Shown: piece after piece, positions 37,737 through 46,563 of the stretch
How positions within the stretch are numbered: the stretch's first letter is position 1
Layout of the letters: every line of letters starts with the position of its first letter
NCBI RefSeq assembly: GCF_000828085.3
Contig: NZ_JXCA02000027.1
Coordinates: 224,483-288,482, forward strand
Direction: 5' to 3'
DNA length: 64,000 nt
Source: Scytonema tolypothrichoides VB-61278
GTDB lineage: Bacteria > Cyanobacteriota > Cyanobacteriia > Cyanobacteriales > Nostocaceae
The notes under the pieces: model-generated
Seen by the model: only the letters and a program-made list of their open reading frames with translations
Told to the model about the DNA's origin: nothing
Databases searched by the model: none
Position numbers and translations under genes: made by a program

Positions 37737-38680
37737 AGAACTGCGCGGAGTGCGATCGCCATGAGTTGAGTAGATAAATCAAGGAGTTTTAGTTCATCTT
37801 CGCGCAAAGTGTGGGGTTTTTGCCACTGTAGTGATAACACCGCTAATACTTCTTGGCGATAGGTTATTGGAATAATCAGATGTGCTTGAATTCCGTTAGC
37901 ACTATAATGAGTAACACCAGTTAACCTTTTGTCATCAGGTACATTCAGTGAGACTTGCATTTGCTTAGAGGCGATCGCCTCATTTGTGAGTGGATCTTGA
38001 GCTAGCCAGTTTTCCACTTGACCTGTTGTACTGTAAGTCCCTCGATTCGCAATTAGAGTACTACTTTCTACTAACTGCACTACACAGCCGTCAACTGCAA
38101 AATTTTCCGCAAATGCTCTGACGATAGAGTTGAGAGTTGTCTCTAAACGAGTAGATTCTTGAGTGACTTGCACCAAAACACTCAGTAGTGCCATTTGAGC
38201 ATGAGCACGTTGCAATTCTTCTGTACGTTGCTTAAGCAAATCATAGCTTTGAGCTGCTTGTTGCACAACTGCTTTCAATTCCTCTGGGTTCCAAGGCTTG
38301 GTCATGTACTTGTAAACTTGTCCTGTATTAATCGCTTCTACTAAGTCTCCAATATCAGTAAAACCTGTGAGGATAATTCTTACGGTATCTGGAAACTGAG
38401 GCACTGTCTGACGCAAAAACTCAGTTCCTTTCATTTGCGGCATTCGCTGATCAGATATGATAACAGCGACTTCTCCTTGGGTTGCCAACACTTGCAGAGC
38501 GCTCATACCACTGTCTGCTTTAAGCACATCAAAGTCGCGGCGGAAGGTACGATAAAGTAAATCTAAATTATCTTGTTCGTCATCAACTACCAAAATTTTC
38601 TGCTTTTTTGGTTTTTCTATAGTTATTAATGGATGCCGAATTTTATCTAGTTCAGAAACTTGATTATCCATAAAAAGCAA
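37733..38680 (-). CDS. Response regulator with REC and GAF domains
   Basis: A 315-residue protein. The receiver domain (about 27-145) has the acidic pocket D33-D34, the phospho-acceptor D77 (IISDQRMP), T105 and K128 (YMTKPW). It is followed by a helix (QSYDLLKQRTEELQRAHAQM) and a GAF domain (about 165-310). The GAF lacks the bilin Cys motifs. The WNPEELKAVVQQA linker is like that of RpfG-type or sensory-kinase-linked receivers. The 3' end joins directly to the menG fragment, so the gene may itself have lost C-terminal sequence. No partner kinase is adjacent. Confidence 0.85.
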   Translation of the reverse strand: MLFMDNQVSELDKIRHPLITIEKPKKQKILVVDDEQDNLDLLYRTFRRDFDVLKADSGMSALQVLATQGEVAVIISDQRMPQMKGTEFLRQTVPQFPDTVRIILTGFTDIGDLVEAINTGQVYKYMTKPWNPEELKAVVQQAAQSYDLLKQRTEELQRAHAQMALLSVLVQVTQESTRLETTLNSIVRAFAENFAVDGCVVQLVESSTLIANRGTYSTTGQVENWLAQDPLTNEAIASKQMQVSLNVPDDKRLTGVTHYSANGIQAHLIIPITYRQEVLAVLSLQWQKPHTLREDELKLLDLSTQLMAIALRAVL

Positions 38681-39009
38681 TCTTTAAATCCTCATATGAT
38701 ATTTTGTTATATTTAATACCAAATCCAAGTGAAAACAGACTACAGTCAGAAGTAGTACATATCCGGATAATTTATAAATAAATTGACTATTTTAACCTTG
38801 ATTTGTTATTTTTGTAAATTTTGGACGAAAACAAATCATGTATAAGTGTAATTACGTAAATCAAGAAACTAGAAACTATCTTTTCTATTGATAACTTAAT
38901 AAATCCACTTCACAGCAAAGTAATTGCAAGACATTCGTTGACCGTTTGACAATACAATAAGACTTGCTGCACATATATCAACTGCTTTCCCTTGAAGTCT
39001 TAGCGGATT
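38681..39009. promoter_or_regulatory. Divergent promoter region, response regulator / raf1
   Basis: A 329-bp AT-rich gap with no ORF. Promoters for both divergent genes must be here. I saw no clear operator. Confidence 0.4.
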
Positions 39010-40113
39010 ATGACTGACCTACCACCCAATGCTCAAAATTCTGATAATCATGATGTCGCACAAGATTTGCTGCGAAAGCTTAGACAAAAGCAAGGCACTT
39101 GGGTGGAATGGGGAACTGCCATAGCCCAACTGCAAAAATTTGGTTATGATCCTCAAGCCATCTTTGAAGCAACTGGATTTGAGCCAATACAACAAAATCA
39201 AGTCATTGTTGGTGCTCAAGTTTACAATTCTATAGAAAAGGCAGGTGCATCCCAAGCAGTGCGATCGCACTACACCACGCGCGGAAGTGATGTTCTGTAC
39301 GAACTGCGCCTACTCACCCAAGAAGAACGCGCCGCTGCAGCAGAACTGACATTCCTACATAAACTTGACGTTGATGAAGCGCGGGAAGTCGCCAAAGCAG
39401 TGAAAGATTTCTCTCGCTTCCCTACCTTACCGGAAGGATTTGAAAATCATCCGGGAGATGCAGTGGCGTATCAATGCTGGAAACTCGCCCGCCAAAACTC
39501 AGACTTACAAGAACGCTCCCGCCTCATAGCCAAAGGTTTGCGTTTTGCTCACTCACAAACAGCAAGGAAACAAATCGAACAGTTATTAACAGATTTTACA
39601 GTAGTCCCCAAACGTCCTGCTCCCTTGTTACCCTTTTATCGCCTGGATTCAGAGGAAGAATTACCGCGTATTATACCAGTTGTGGGTGAGTTACCATTGA
39701 CACCACAAGAATTGAAAGCAGTACCCATAGTAGAAGGGATAGAACCATTTGGTATGGTTAAGTTTGCTGGAGAGCAAGCTTGGGTAGCATTACCAGGTTG
39801 GCAGATTTTGTTGAGTGCAGAAGATCCAGTGGTGATTTTGTGTAAGAGTGATAGCGAAGCGCTGCTGCGAAGCGCAGATCGGCTTCCCAACCAAACACAA
39901 AATTCTTCACAAGTGTTAGTCGTTGTAGACCGCGATCAACGAGAATGGGACTCTAACAGTTACTTTGTCGTTGATAATTCTGGTGAATTAGACTTTCAGT
40001 GGTTTGAAACAGCACCGGAAATTCATTTGCTTGGGAAAATCATTGTGATTGTGCGACCGAAGAAGATTTTGGATGAAAATGTGACCAAGGATTTTTGGCA
40101 GATAGACGAGTAG
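39010..40113 (+). CDS. raf1: RuBisCO accumulation factor 1
   Basis: A 367-residue assembly chaperone that holds RbcL dimers during RuBisCO assembly; found in cyanobacteria, algae and plants. The N-terminal alpha-helical domain is clear, with LLRKLRQKQGTWVEWGTAI and IFEATGFEPIQQNQ, then the long helical YNSIEKAG...LLTQEERAAAAEL region. The C-terminal beta dimerisation domain starts near 210. A small palindromic repeat (AGCGAAGCGCTGCTGCGAAG, about 39855-39875) encodes part of ALLRSADRL near residue 290 and may be a repeat insertion. It is not beside rbcLS here. Confidence 0.9.
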   Translation: MTDLPPNAQNSDNHDVAQDLLRKLRQKQGTWVEWGTAIAQLQKFGYDPQAIFEATGFEPIQQNQVIVGAQVYNSIEKAGASQAVRSHYTTRGSDVLYELRLLTQEERAAAAELTFLHKLDVDEAREVAKAVKDFSRFPTLPEGFENHPGDAVAYQCWKLARQNSDLQERSRLIAKGLRFAHSQTARKQIEQLLTDFTVVPKRPAPLLPFYRLDSEEELPRIIPVVGELPLTPQELKAVPIVEGIEPFGMVKFAGEQAWVALPGWQILLSAEDPVVILCKSDSEALLRSADRLPNQTQNSSQVLVVVDRDQREWDSNSYFVVDNSGELDFQWFETAPEIHLLGKIIVIVRPKKILDENVTKDFWQIDE

Positions 40114-40210
40114 ATATTGGCTACTCATTAGAACAATTTGGCGGTATCACTTTTAGTGAGCGATCGCGAAAAAAGTAGCTAACTCATCTCACGTATTAGC
40201 CGTGGAAGCG

Positions 40211-41722
40211 TCAAAAGTCCGCGATTAACCTTGCTTTCCTCAAAAAGAATTCCAGCACAGTCTCTTCTTTAGAAATAATATCGGCTGTGCCCTCCATCCC
40301 CAATTGCACAGAACACAGTTTTTTGCCTTGATATAAAGAAAGGTTTTCTGGCTCAATTGTGACTTCATAGAAAGCACCGATAACAGATGCTTTTTGGCTT
40401 GTCGCTGTTGTGGGAGCAACTGCAGTTGCACCATTGGCTTGAGGAACAAAAGCATCTGGAGAAATTGTTTTGACCTTACCTTTAAGAGTGCCGTAATCTG
40501 GATAGGGACAGGAAGAAACTCGCACGAGGACTTTTTGTCCTTCTTTCAACTTGCTTTTCTCCTGAGATGGGACAGATGCTTTGACTACCAAAGGAGCATC
40601 ACTAGGAACAATTTGAGCAATTTCTTCTCCTGGGCGCACAGTTTGACCAGAGTTTCGTAGGTTGAGTTTGGATATTATACCATCTGCTGTGGCAATAATG
40701 ACGGTTTGGCTCTTGTCGATTTCTACTTGTTGGAGTTCCCTGACGTCGCGTTCTAGCTGTTTTTGGGTTTCAATCTGTTTTTGAATCAGAGTTTTACGTT
40801 CTTTGTCTAAAGTCGCTAAGCTGGCAAGTCCTGTGGCTTTTTCTTGGGCAATGCGTTGTTGTGCGATCGCCACTTCTGCACCACTCGGATTAAGGATAGC
40901 TACTGCGCGTCGCCTTCTAGCAACAGCTGCCGAGACTGCTTGTTGTAGCCGTTCAATTGTTTGTTTTTGCGCCTCAATTGCTCCTTTTTGCTCTTCCACA
41001 GCTGACGATTGCTGCTCAACAGCCAGTTGTGCTTCCTCGAATTGATCCATAGAAAGCGCTCCTTGTTTGGCGACCTTTTGATATCGGTTTCGCTTTGACT
41101 GAGCTGCTGCTAAGGTAGCGACTGTTGCTCCCAAGTGAGCTTGATTTGACTTTAATTCTGCTTGAGCTTTTTGCAATTCCTCCTGGGCTATTTTGACGTT
41201 AGCCTCGGCTTCTTCGACATCAGCGGTGGTGGTAATTTTTTTATCTTCATATTCACGACTGCGACCGCTTAATTCAGCTTCGGCTGAGGCGACAACGCGG
41301 TTTATGCGATCGGTTTCGGCTGTTATTTGGTTATTAAGAGCACTTATCTGAGCGTTAATTTCAACCAGTTGTAACCGGGACTGTTGGATGCTACTTTGCA
41401 ATTGGCTGTGTTTAGTTTGAAGGCGACTGGCGTCGAGAGTAGCAATGACATCTCCTTTTTTGACAACTTGATTCTCTTTAACCCAAACACGCATAACAGG
41501 ACCTTCCGTTGCAGCTTGAACAATCCGCAACTCACCAGCAGGACGGAGATTCGCCTGTGCTTTAACGGTGACTTTGTATTTTGTCACAGAGGCAAGACCA
41601 AGAGCAAGAGCCAGAGCAGTGAGCATAACCAGTCCGCCAACAGTAGTCCAACGACTGATTGGCGGTAGAAAATCGTTTTCTTGAATTGGAGGGAGAAAGT
41701 CAGAGTTCGAGTGACTAAGCAT
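40211..41722 (-). CDS. HlyD family secretion adaptor
   Basis: A 503-residue membrane fusion protein of type I secretion. One transmembrane segment (VGGLVMLTALALALGLASV, about 28-46) is followed by a lipoyl half-domain (MRVWVKENQVVKKGDVIATLD), a very long coiled coil (about 110-340) and the second lipoyl half (IIATADGIISKLNLRNSGQTVRPGEEI) plus a beta-barrel. It starts 7 bp after the C39 ABC transporter gene ends, so the two form one operon. It would couple the exporter to an outer-membrane channel that is not encoded here. Confidence 0.9.
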   Translation of the reverse strand: MLSHSNSDFLPPIQENDFLPPISRWTTVGGLVMLTALALALGLASVTKYKVTVKAQANLRPAGELRIVQAATEGPVMRVWVKENQVVKKGDVIATLDASRLQTKHSQLQSSIQQSRLQLVEINAQISALNNQITAETDRINRVVASAEAELSGRSREYEDKKITTTADVEEAEANVKIAQEELQKAQAELKSNQAHLGATVATLAAAQSKRNRYQKVAKQGALSMDQFEEAQLAVEQQSSAVEEQKGAIEAQKQTIERLQQAVSAAVARRRRAVAILNPSGAEVAIAQQRIAQEKATGLASLATLDKERKTLIQKQIETQKQLERDVRELQQVEIDKSQTVIIATADGIISKLNLRNSGQTVRPGEEIAQIVPSDAPLVVKASVPSQEKSKLKEGQKVLVRVSSCPYPDYGTLKGKVKTISPDAFVPQANGATAVAPTTATSQKASVIGAFYEVTIEPENLSLYQGKKLCSVQLGMEGTADIISKEETVLEFFLRKARLIADF

Positions 41723-41729
41723 AATAATT

Positions 41730-43955
41730 TTATTTACTGATTGCAGGAGATTTGCCGTTAGATTCAGATTTGGGGGAAGATTTCACCACCAAACCATTCT
41801 TTGATGGGGCAAAGTCGTCTAAAAAGTCTAAGTGGTCACCAGGAACAAGCCGTAGTTCCTGTGGAGTGCCTTGGATTTTCAAGCGTCCTTCCTCAAGCAG
41901 TACAATCCAATCGGCTCGCCCAATGACTTTCGGGCGATGGCTAATCATAATTGTGGTTTTCCCTTGTCGGTAGTACAGCAATTTATCTAGCACTTGCGCT
42001 TCACTCACTGGGTCGAGAGCGCCAGTAGATTCATCTAAAATCAGTACAGGCGGTTCAGTCACTATTGCCCTGGCTATAGCCAATCTCTGCCGTTGTCCAC
42101 CAGAAAGATTTGCGCCAAATTCTCCTAAAACAGTTTGATATTTGTCGGGCAGTTTACTAATAAACTCGTCTGCACCTGCTATCTGACAAGCCCTGACAAT
42201 TTGCTCAAAACTGATGTTCGGATAACTGAAGCGGAAGTTATCAATAATTGAACGACTCCAAAAGTGGGGTTCTTGAGGTACCAGAACGACCTGTTGTCGC
42301 AGACATTCTAGAGAAAGGTCTTGCTGATTATAAATACCGTAGCGAATATTACCAGATTGCAGGGAATATAAACCAGCAATCAGTTTGGCGAGAGTACTTT
42401 TGCCACAGCCAGATTTACCAATCAGGGCAATGACTTGACCGCCAGGAATAGTGAGGGAAAAATCTTCCAGCAGGTCAACTCTACCTGCGTGGTGAAAGTT
42501 TAGGCTGGTACAGATAATATCTGCATTGCCCGTAATTTCTGCGATGGGCTTTTTGAAGTCATTTTCATCTTCCGGGGTAGCGTCAATCACCTCTGTCAGG
42601 CGTTGGATGACAATCCCAGCAGTGATAAACTCATCAACTAACCCGATGACTGAGCCCAAAAAGCCGAGAAAGTTACCACTCAAGCCGTTATACGCCATCA
42701 ACTGACCGATGGTTAAGGTGCGATTAATCACCAAATAGCTACCTAACCAAAGTAAGGCAATACTGGTAAAACTGGAGAGAATACTGGTGATAGTGCCGGT
42801 GTAAAGTCCCAGCTTCATCGTACTCCAGCCCAAGTTCGCAAGACGACCATAATTCGTTTGATACTCTTGCCAAGCTTGGGGTGTAGCTTGGGTAGTTTTG
42901 AGAACCTGGACACCGCGAAAAGTTTCCACAAGAAAGCCTTGGTTTTCTGTACCCAAGACAATCTGGTTGCGGGTTTTCTGGCGCAAGGCGGGGAGAAAAA
43001 GCAGGTTGACTCCCGTGACGACAACAAAAGCGGCGAGGGAAGCCACAGTCAGTTCCCAACTGTAAAAGAGCATGAAACCCAACGAAACCAAGGCGATGAA
43101 AAATTGGCTGGGTAACCCGAGGACGATTTGGGAAACTAGAGTATTGATGGCGTTAACATCGGCAATCCGGCTAACAACTTCCCCACTGCGCCGTCCTTCA
43201 AAATATGAAAGGGGCAAATGCAGGAGTTTTCGCCCGTATTCCAGGATGAGTCCTAATTGCAACCGCTGACCAAAGTGACCAATCAGGTGAGATTGTACCA
43301 AGCCAATGGCACTTCTAAATAAGTTCATAGCAATCACCCCAATTGCCACTGTGGTAAGCAGTTGGGTATCTCCCCGCACCAGCACGTCATCGGTGAGCAG
43401 TTGCATCATCAACGGCGAGGCGAGGGAGAGAAGTCCAATGGCGATGTTGATGGCGATCGCCTGGGCGAGAATGAAGCGATAAGGCCAAACGCGCGCCAGA
43501 TAACGCCCAAAGCCGCCAACTTTATCTTCCGGTTGTTGATAAAAGCTACTGTCATCTGGTTCCAGCAGCAGCATCACGCCATTGCCCCAACCCGCCATTA
43601 ACTCAGAGCGGGTGAGATAGCGAATGCCCACGCCTGGGTCAGCAAGTGCATATTTTTTCCCCTTTTGCCCGTACAAAACGACCCAATGGTAGCCTTTCCA
43701 GTGTATGATGGCAGGTAGGGAGACTTTATGCAAAGAGTCAAGCAGTTGTGGAGAAGCTTTGACTTGACGGGCATTGAATCCTAAAGCTTCGGCTCCCCGT
43801 CTCAACCCTAGTAGGCTAGTTCCTCGTGACCCAGTGCCGACTGTTTCACGAACGCGACTGATGGCAAAGGTGCGTCCGTAATGTTTGGCAACAGTAGCAA
43901 TGCAGGCAGCACCACAGTCTTCTTCACTGTGTTGTAGTACACTGTTGTATTTCAT
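41730..43955 (-). CDS. C39-peptidase-containing ABC exporter (PCAT)
   Basis: A 741-residue leader-cleaving exporter. The N-terminal C39 peptidase has C14 (EEDCGAAC), H90 (WKGYHWVV) and D106 (LADPGVG), so it should cut after double-glycine leaders. Six membrane helices follow (about 165-430), then the ABC ATPase with Walker A GKSGCGKST, signature LSGGQRQR and Walker B PVLILDEST. I chose ATG 43955: homology starts at MKYNSVLQHS. An upstream GTG would add 29 residues that come from a dispersed repeat (44042-44075). The HlyD gene follows, and the crystallin gene precedes it on the same strand. Confidence 0.92.
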   Translation of the reverse strand: MKYNSVLQHSEEDCGAACIATVAKHYGRTFAISRVRETVGTGSRGTSLLGLRRGAEALGFNARQVKASPQLLDSLHKVSLPAIIHWKGYHWVVLYGQKGKKYALADPGVGIRYLTRSELMAGWGNGVMLLLEPDDSSFYQQPEDKVGGFGRYLARVWPYRFILAQAIAINIAIGLLSLASPLMMQLLTDDVLVRGDTQLLTTVAIGVIAMNLFRSAIGLVQSHLIGHFGQRLQLGLILEYGRKLLHLPLSYFEGRRSGEVVSRIADVNAINTLVSQIVLGLPSQFFIALVSLGFMLFYSWELTVASLAAFVVVTGVNLLFLPALRQKTRNQIVLGTENQGFLVETFRGVQVLKTTQATPQAWQEYQTNYGRLANLGWSTMKLGLYTGTITSILSSFTSIALLWLGSYLVINRTLTIGQLMAYNGLSGNFLGFLGSVIGLVDEFITAGIVIQRLTEVIDATPEDENDFKKPIAEITGNADIICTSLNFHHAGRVDLLEDFSLTIPGGQVIALIGKSGCGKSTLAKLIAGLYSLQSGNIRYGIYNQQDLSLECLRQQVVLVPQEPHFWSRSIIDNFRFSYPNISFEQIVRACQIAGADEFISKLPDKYQTVLGEFGANLSGGQRQRLAIARAIVTEPPVLILDESTGALDPVSEAQVLDKLLYYRQGKTTIMISHRPKVIGRADWIVLLEEGRLKIQGTPQELRLVPGDHLDFLDDFAPSKNGLVVKSSPKSESNGKSPAISK

Positions 43956-44041
43956 GGTTAAATTACTGAATTGTTCAATGCCTTTGAGGCAATATAGACG
44001 ATTAAGTAATATAAAGTTCGGATGATCGGTGCAAAAACCCA

Positions 44042-44075
44042 CAACCCCTCTCCTAACTTGGGAGAGGGTTGGGGA
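44042..44075. repeat. Dispersed hairpin repeat (cccctctcc...gggagaggg)
   Basis: A palindromic unit, CAACCCCTCTCCTAACTTGG and its complement side, upstream of the C39 exporter gene. A common type of dispersed repeat in cyanobacterial intergenic DNA. Confidence 0.6.
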
Positions 44076-44106
44076 TGAGTGAAGTTTTAATAGAGGACTG
44101 AGATAC

Positions 44107-44147
44107 TAAACTGCCCCAGAAATGGATGAATACCCTGAGGCAGTTTA
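44107..44147 (-). terminator. Stem-loop after the crystallin gene
   Basis: TAAACTGCC (44107-44115) pairs with GGCAGTTTA (44139-44147), extended by three more pairs. It lies 45 bp downstream of the crystallin stop codon and has no T-run on the minus strand. It may be an attenuator or an RNA-stability element between cargo and exporter, letting the cargo be made in excess. Confidence 0.5.
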
Positions 44148-44191
44148 ACCGTCTAAGCAAAAATCTTAGAACGGATGCAGACAAGTCAAAT

Positions 44192-44536
44192 CTATGCTAC
44201 ACGTCTGAGAGAACTCACCCAGTCATTTGGAAATCCCGTGTCTCGAGGAAGAACAGGGTATGATCCTGGTCCCAGAATTCTACTTGGACCCTGATAGTTT
44301 ATGTCTCTGAAAAACTCCCATCTTTCTCCCGCCGAAATAAAAATAGATGAGGTTTTGTCGTTGAAATTAGAGTTACGCAGGTCGCGGTCACCAAACCCAA
44401 CCGGTGCAAAAACCGTCGCTACACGCCCTGGGGCAAACGGTCCATTCTCGTATAAATCTACATAACCTCCACTACAGGTAGCAGCAACCTCATTGTCAAG
44501 TTCCGTAAACAATTGTTCATGCTGATTGTCTTTCAT
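44192..44536 (-). CDS. Beta/gamma-crystallin protein with double-glycine leader (predicted exporter cargo)
   Basis: A 114-residue protein. Residues 1-24 form a leader ending TCSGG (G23-G24), of the type cut by C39 peptidases, with L13 at position -12 and acidic residues before it. The remaining 90 residues are one beta/gamma-crystallin domain: VDLYEN starts the first Greek key, and two Ca-binding signatures (N/D-N/D-x-x-S/T-S) are present as NDKTSS (59-64) and NDWVSS (104-109). AGGAG lies 8 bases before the ATG. The C39 exporter and HlyD genes follow on the same strand, so this is their likely cargo. It would be exported as a small Ca-binding protein. Export is inferred. Confidence 0.8.
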   Translation of the reverse strand: MKDNQHEQLFTELDNEVAATCSGGYVDLYENGPFAPGRVATVFAPVGFGDRDLRNSNFNDKTSSIFISAGERWEFFRDINYQGPSRILGPGSYPVLPRDTGFPNDWVSSLRRVA

Positions 44537-45082
44537 CTTTTTTCTCCTAATTAAGTGTGATTGTTCTGTGTCGTTCCTTGAGGAACTGTCGTTTTGGAAA
44601 GCAGACGCAAAACCTGTTGTTTTGATCTGCTACCTACTTCTCGGTGAGTTATGCCTGTGTTTTATGCAAAGCATTAGTTCTTGTAACATTTCTTCACAAA
44701 ACGAATGGCAAGGCTGGCTGCACCCCAGTCTTGTTCACTATGCTGTACACTCTGGTAGTTCATAATCACGAAGAATGGTAGCTACTCTTGGGTGTGAATT
44801 TTTCTGTTTCGTCTTCACGTTTTCCAACTGGGAAAGATGTTTAGGTTTCCCTCTTTTTCCTTCCCACACCTCTAGAATCCTCTTTCTACAGAGACTTGAC
44901 GGCGCATCTTTGGCGCATCCTTGGCTCAGTTTTTGGTTCACTGCCTTTGCCCGTGTGTCAAAATATATGTATGGATAAAATGCGGTTAAAAAACAAAAGC
45001 ATCTCAATCCAAAATGCTGTAACTGTAGTCTGTAGCTTGGTATATTACCGCACGCATTGAGATGCACCCCTTGAGGACGACT
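44537..45082. other. Region between crystallin gene and NB-ARC pseudogene
   Basis: It holds the crystallin promoter (near 44540-44600), the C39 fragment at 44674-44763, and otherwise no gene. The minus-strand frame at 44738-45067 has no family features. Confidence 0.5.
44674..44763 (-). pseudogene. Decayed N-terminal fragment of a second C39 peptidase gene
   Basis: A 29-codon frame encodes MNYQSV-QHSEQDWGAASLA..., which aligns with the start of the intact exporter MKYNSVLQHSEEDCGAACIA. The catalytic Cys is Trp here, one residue is missing, and the frame stops after VKKCYKN. It lies 140 bp upstream of the crystallin ATG on the same strand. It is a relic of a duplicated or rearranged exporter gene. 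Confidence 0.7.
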
Positions 45083-46334
45083 ATGGCAAGTTCACTCCGC
45101 GCCTCGCCCCAAGGGCTAAAAACAGTTGACCAAGCAAGAATCGGCAAGGGTTGGGATAGGCAATCTGCTGCTTGGGCAGATGCAGCTAAGGCTTCAGTCG
45201 CAACTTTGAAAAGGTTTTGGCAAAAAAAGTATATTCAAGCACAGTTTTTTATCGATATTTGTGCGGTAGTTGGAGTGCACTGGCAAGAAATTGTTGATAG
45301 TTTTGTGAATGAAGATTGGGACGAAGCGCCAGATGTACCAGTTTTCTATGGACGTATGGAAGAACTAGCCACGCTACAGCAATGGATTGTACAAGACCAC
45401 TGCCGTGTGGTAGCAGTACTAGGTATGGGGGGAATTGGCAAAACTACTCTGGCGGTACGCTGTGTAGAACAAATTAAAGGTGAGTTTGAGTATGTGATTT
45501 GGCGATCGCTCACCAGAAGCCGTTCCGCGTCTACGTTTCGTCATCCTCCATCGGCTAGCGATTTACTAGCAAGTTTGCTTTTTTTCTTTCATCAGAAGCA
45601 GGATAATCAGGCAACATTATCACAATTAGTTGATTATTTACGTCAACACCGTTGTTTAGTGGTATTAGATGATTTAGATGCAATTTTGGACAGTGCTGGT
45701 GAAGGATACGAAGGTTATGGAGAACTCATTAGACGACTTGGAGAAGAACGTGATTTGCCAAGTTGTTTAATACTAACTAGTCAACAAAAAGCAAAAGAAA
45801 TTGTTTTGTTAGAAGGTCATAAGCTTCCTGTGCGGTCGTTTCTACTGAAGGGTTTGGGAGAAGCAGCTCATGAAATTCTCAATGAAGTAGAGTTGACGTA
45901 GAAACTACAAAAAGGGGAATAACTTATTCAAATGTACCGAGGAAATCCCTTGGCGTTGAAAATAGTTTTTTAAACTATCAAAGACTAGTTTGGAGGTAGT
46001 GTAGCTGAATTTTTAAGACACAACACAATAGTACTTGGTGATATATTTAGAGACATTTTAGATCTACAGTTTCAACGACTGTCAGAGCTATAAAAAAAAA
46101 GTTATGCACGCCTTAGTTATTTATCAACAGCCGATTCCCTTACAGCAATTAAGAGAAAATATATCATCAACTGTATCAACATCAGAAATCATTGAAGCTT
46201 TAGACTCTTTGAGTAGGCGATCGCTTCTTGAAACCACTAAAGAACAAAGTAAAGTGCTTTACACACTACAACCGGTTGTGATGAAGTACGTTAGAAGAGT
46301 TTATCCACAAGGTTTGTCAAGTCAGAACGATTAA
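45083..46334 (+). pseudogene. NB-ARC ATPase gene with multiple stops and a frameshift
   Basis: The N-terminal helical domain (MASSLRASPQGLKTVDQARI ... LKRFWQKKYIQAQFFIDICAVVG) is typical of cyanobacterial NB-ARC signalling proteins. The P-loop GMGGIGKTTLAVRC and the kinase-2 motif CLVVLDDLD are intact, but the frame is lost near 45899. Downstream, matching sequence continues with in-frame stops (LIQMYRGNPLALKIVF-stop-TIKD-stop-FGGSVAEFLRHN) and a slip in the A-run at 46092-46100 before MHALVIYQQPIPL. No WD40 or TPR sensor part follows. Relatives act in STAND-type signalling or anti-phage defence; this copy is dead. Confidence 0.8.
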
Positions 46335-46563
46335 TGGTTCACTCATAAATTTCATCCCGTTTTCATGTATCCAGAAAGTATATGATGCAATTTCAAGGCA
46401 CAGTACTCTGCCCGTCTCTCAAGTTTTCAGTCACTGCATCATGAGCTACTGCATCAACTGGTTGTACCAACAAAAACCCCAACTGAGACGGGCATCAGTT
46501 GGAGTCAACGGGCAAAATATTCAATGAGCGTTTATTTCACGCCAAAACGCTATTCACTATTCA

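Noticed and set aside
43956-44042. Longer GTG-started form of the C39 exporter
   Set aside because: The extra 29 codons come partly from a dispersed hairpin repeat and do not resemble C39 proteins, which begin at MKYNSVLQHS.
44738-45067. 109-residue minus-strand open frame
   Set aside because: It overlaps the C39 relic in another frame and has no family features.
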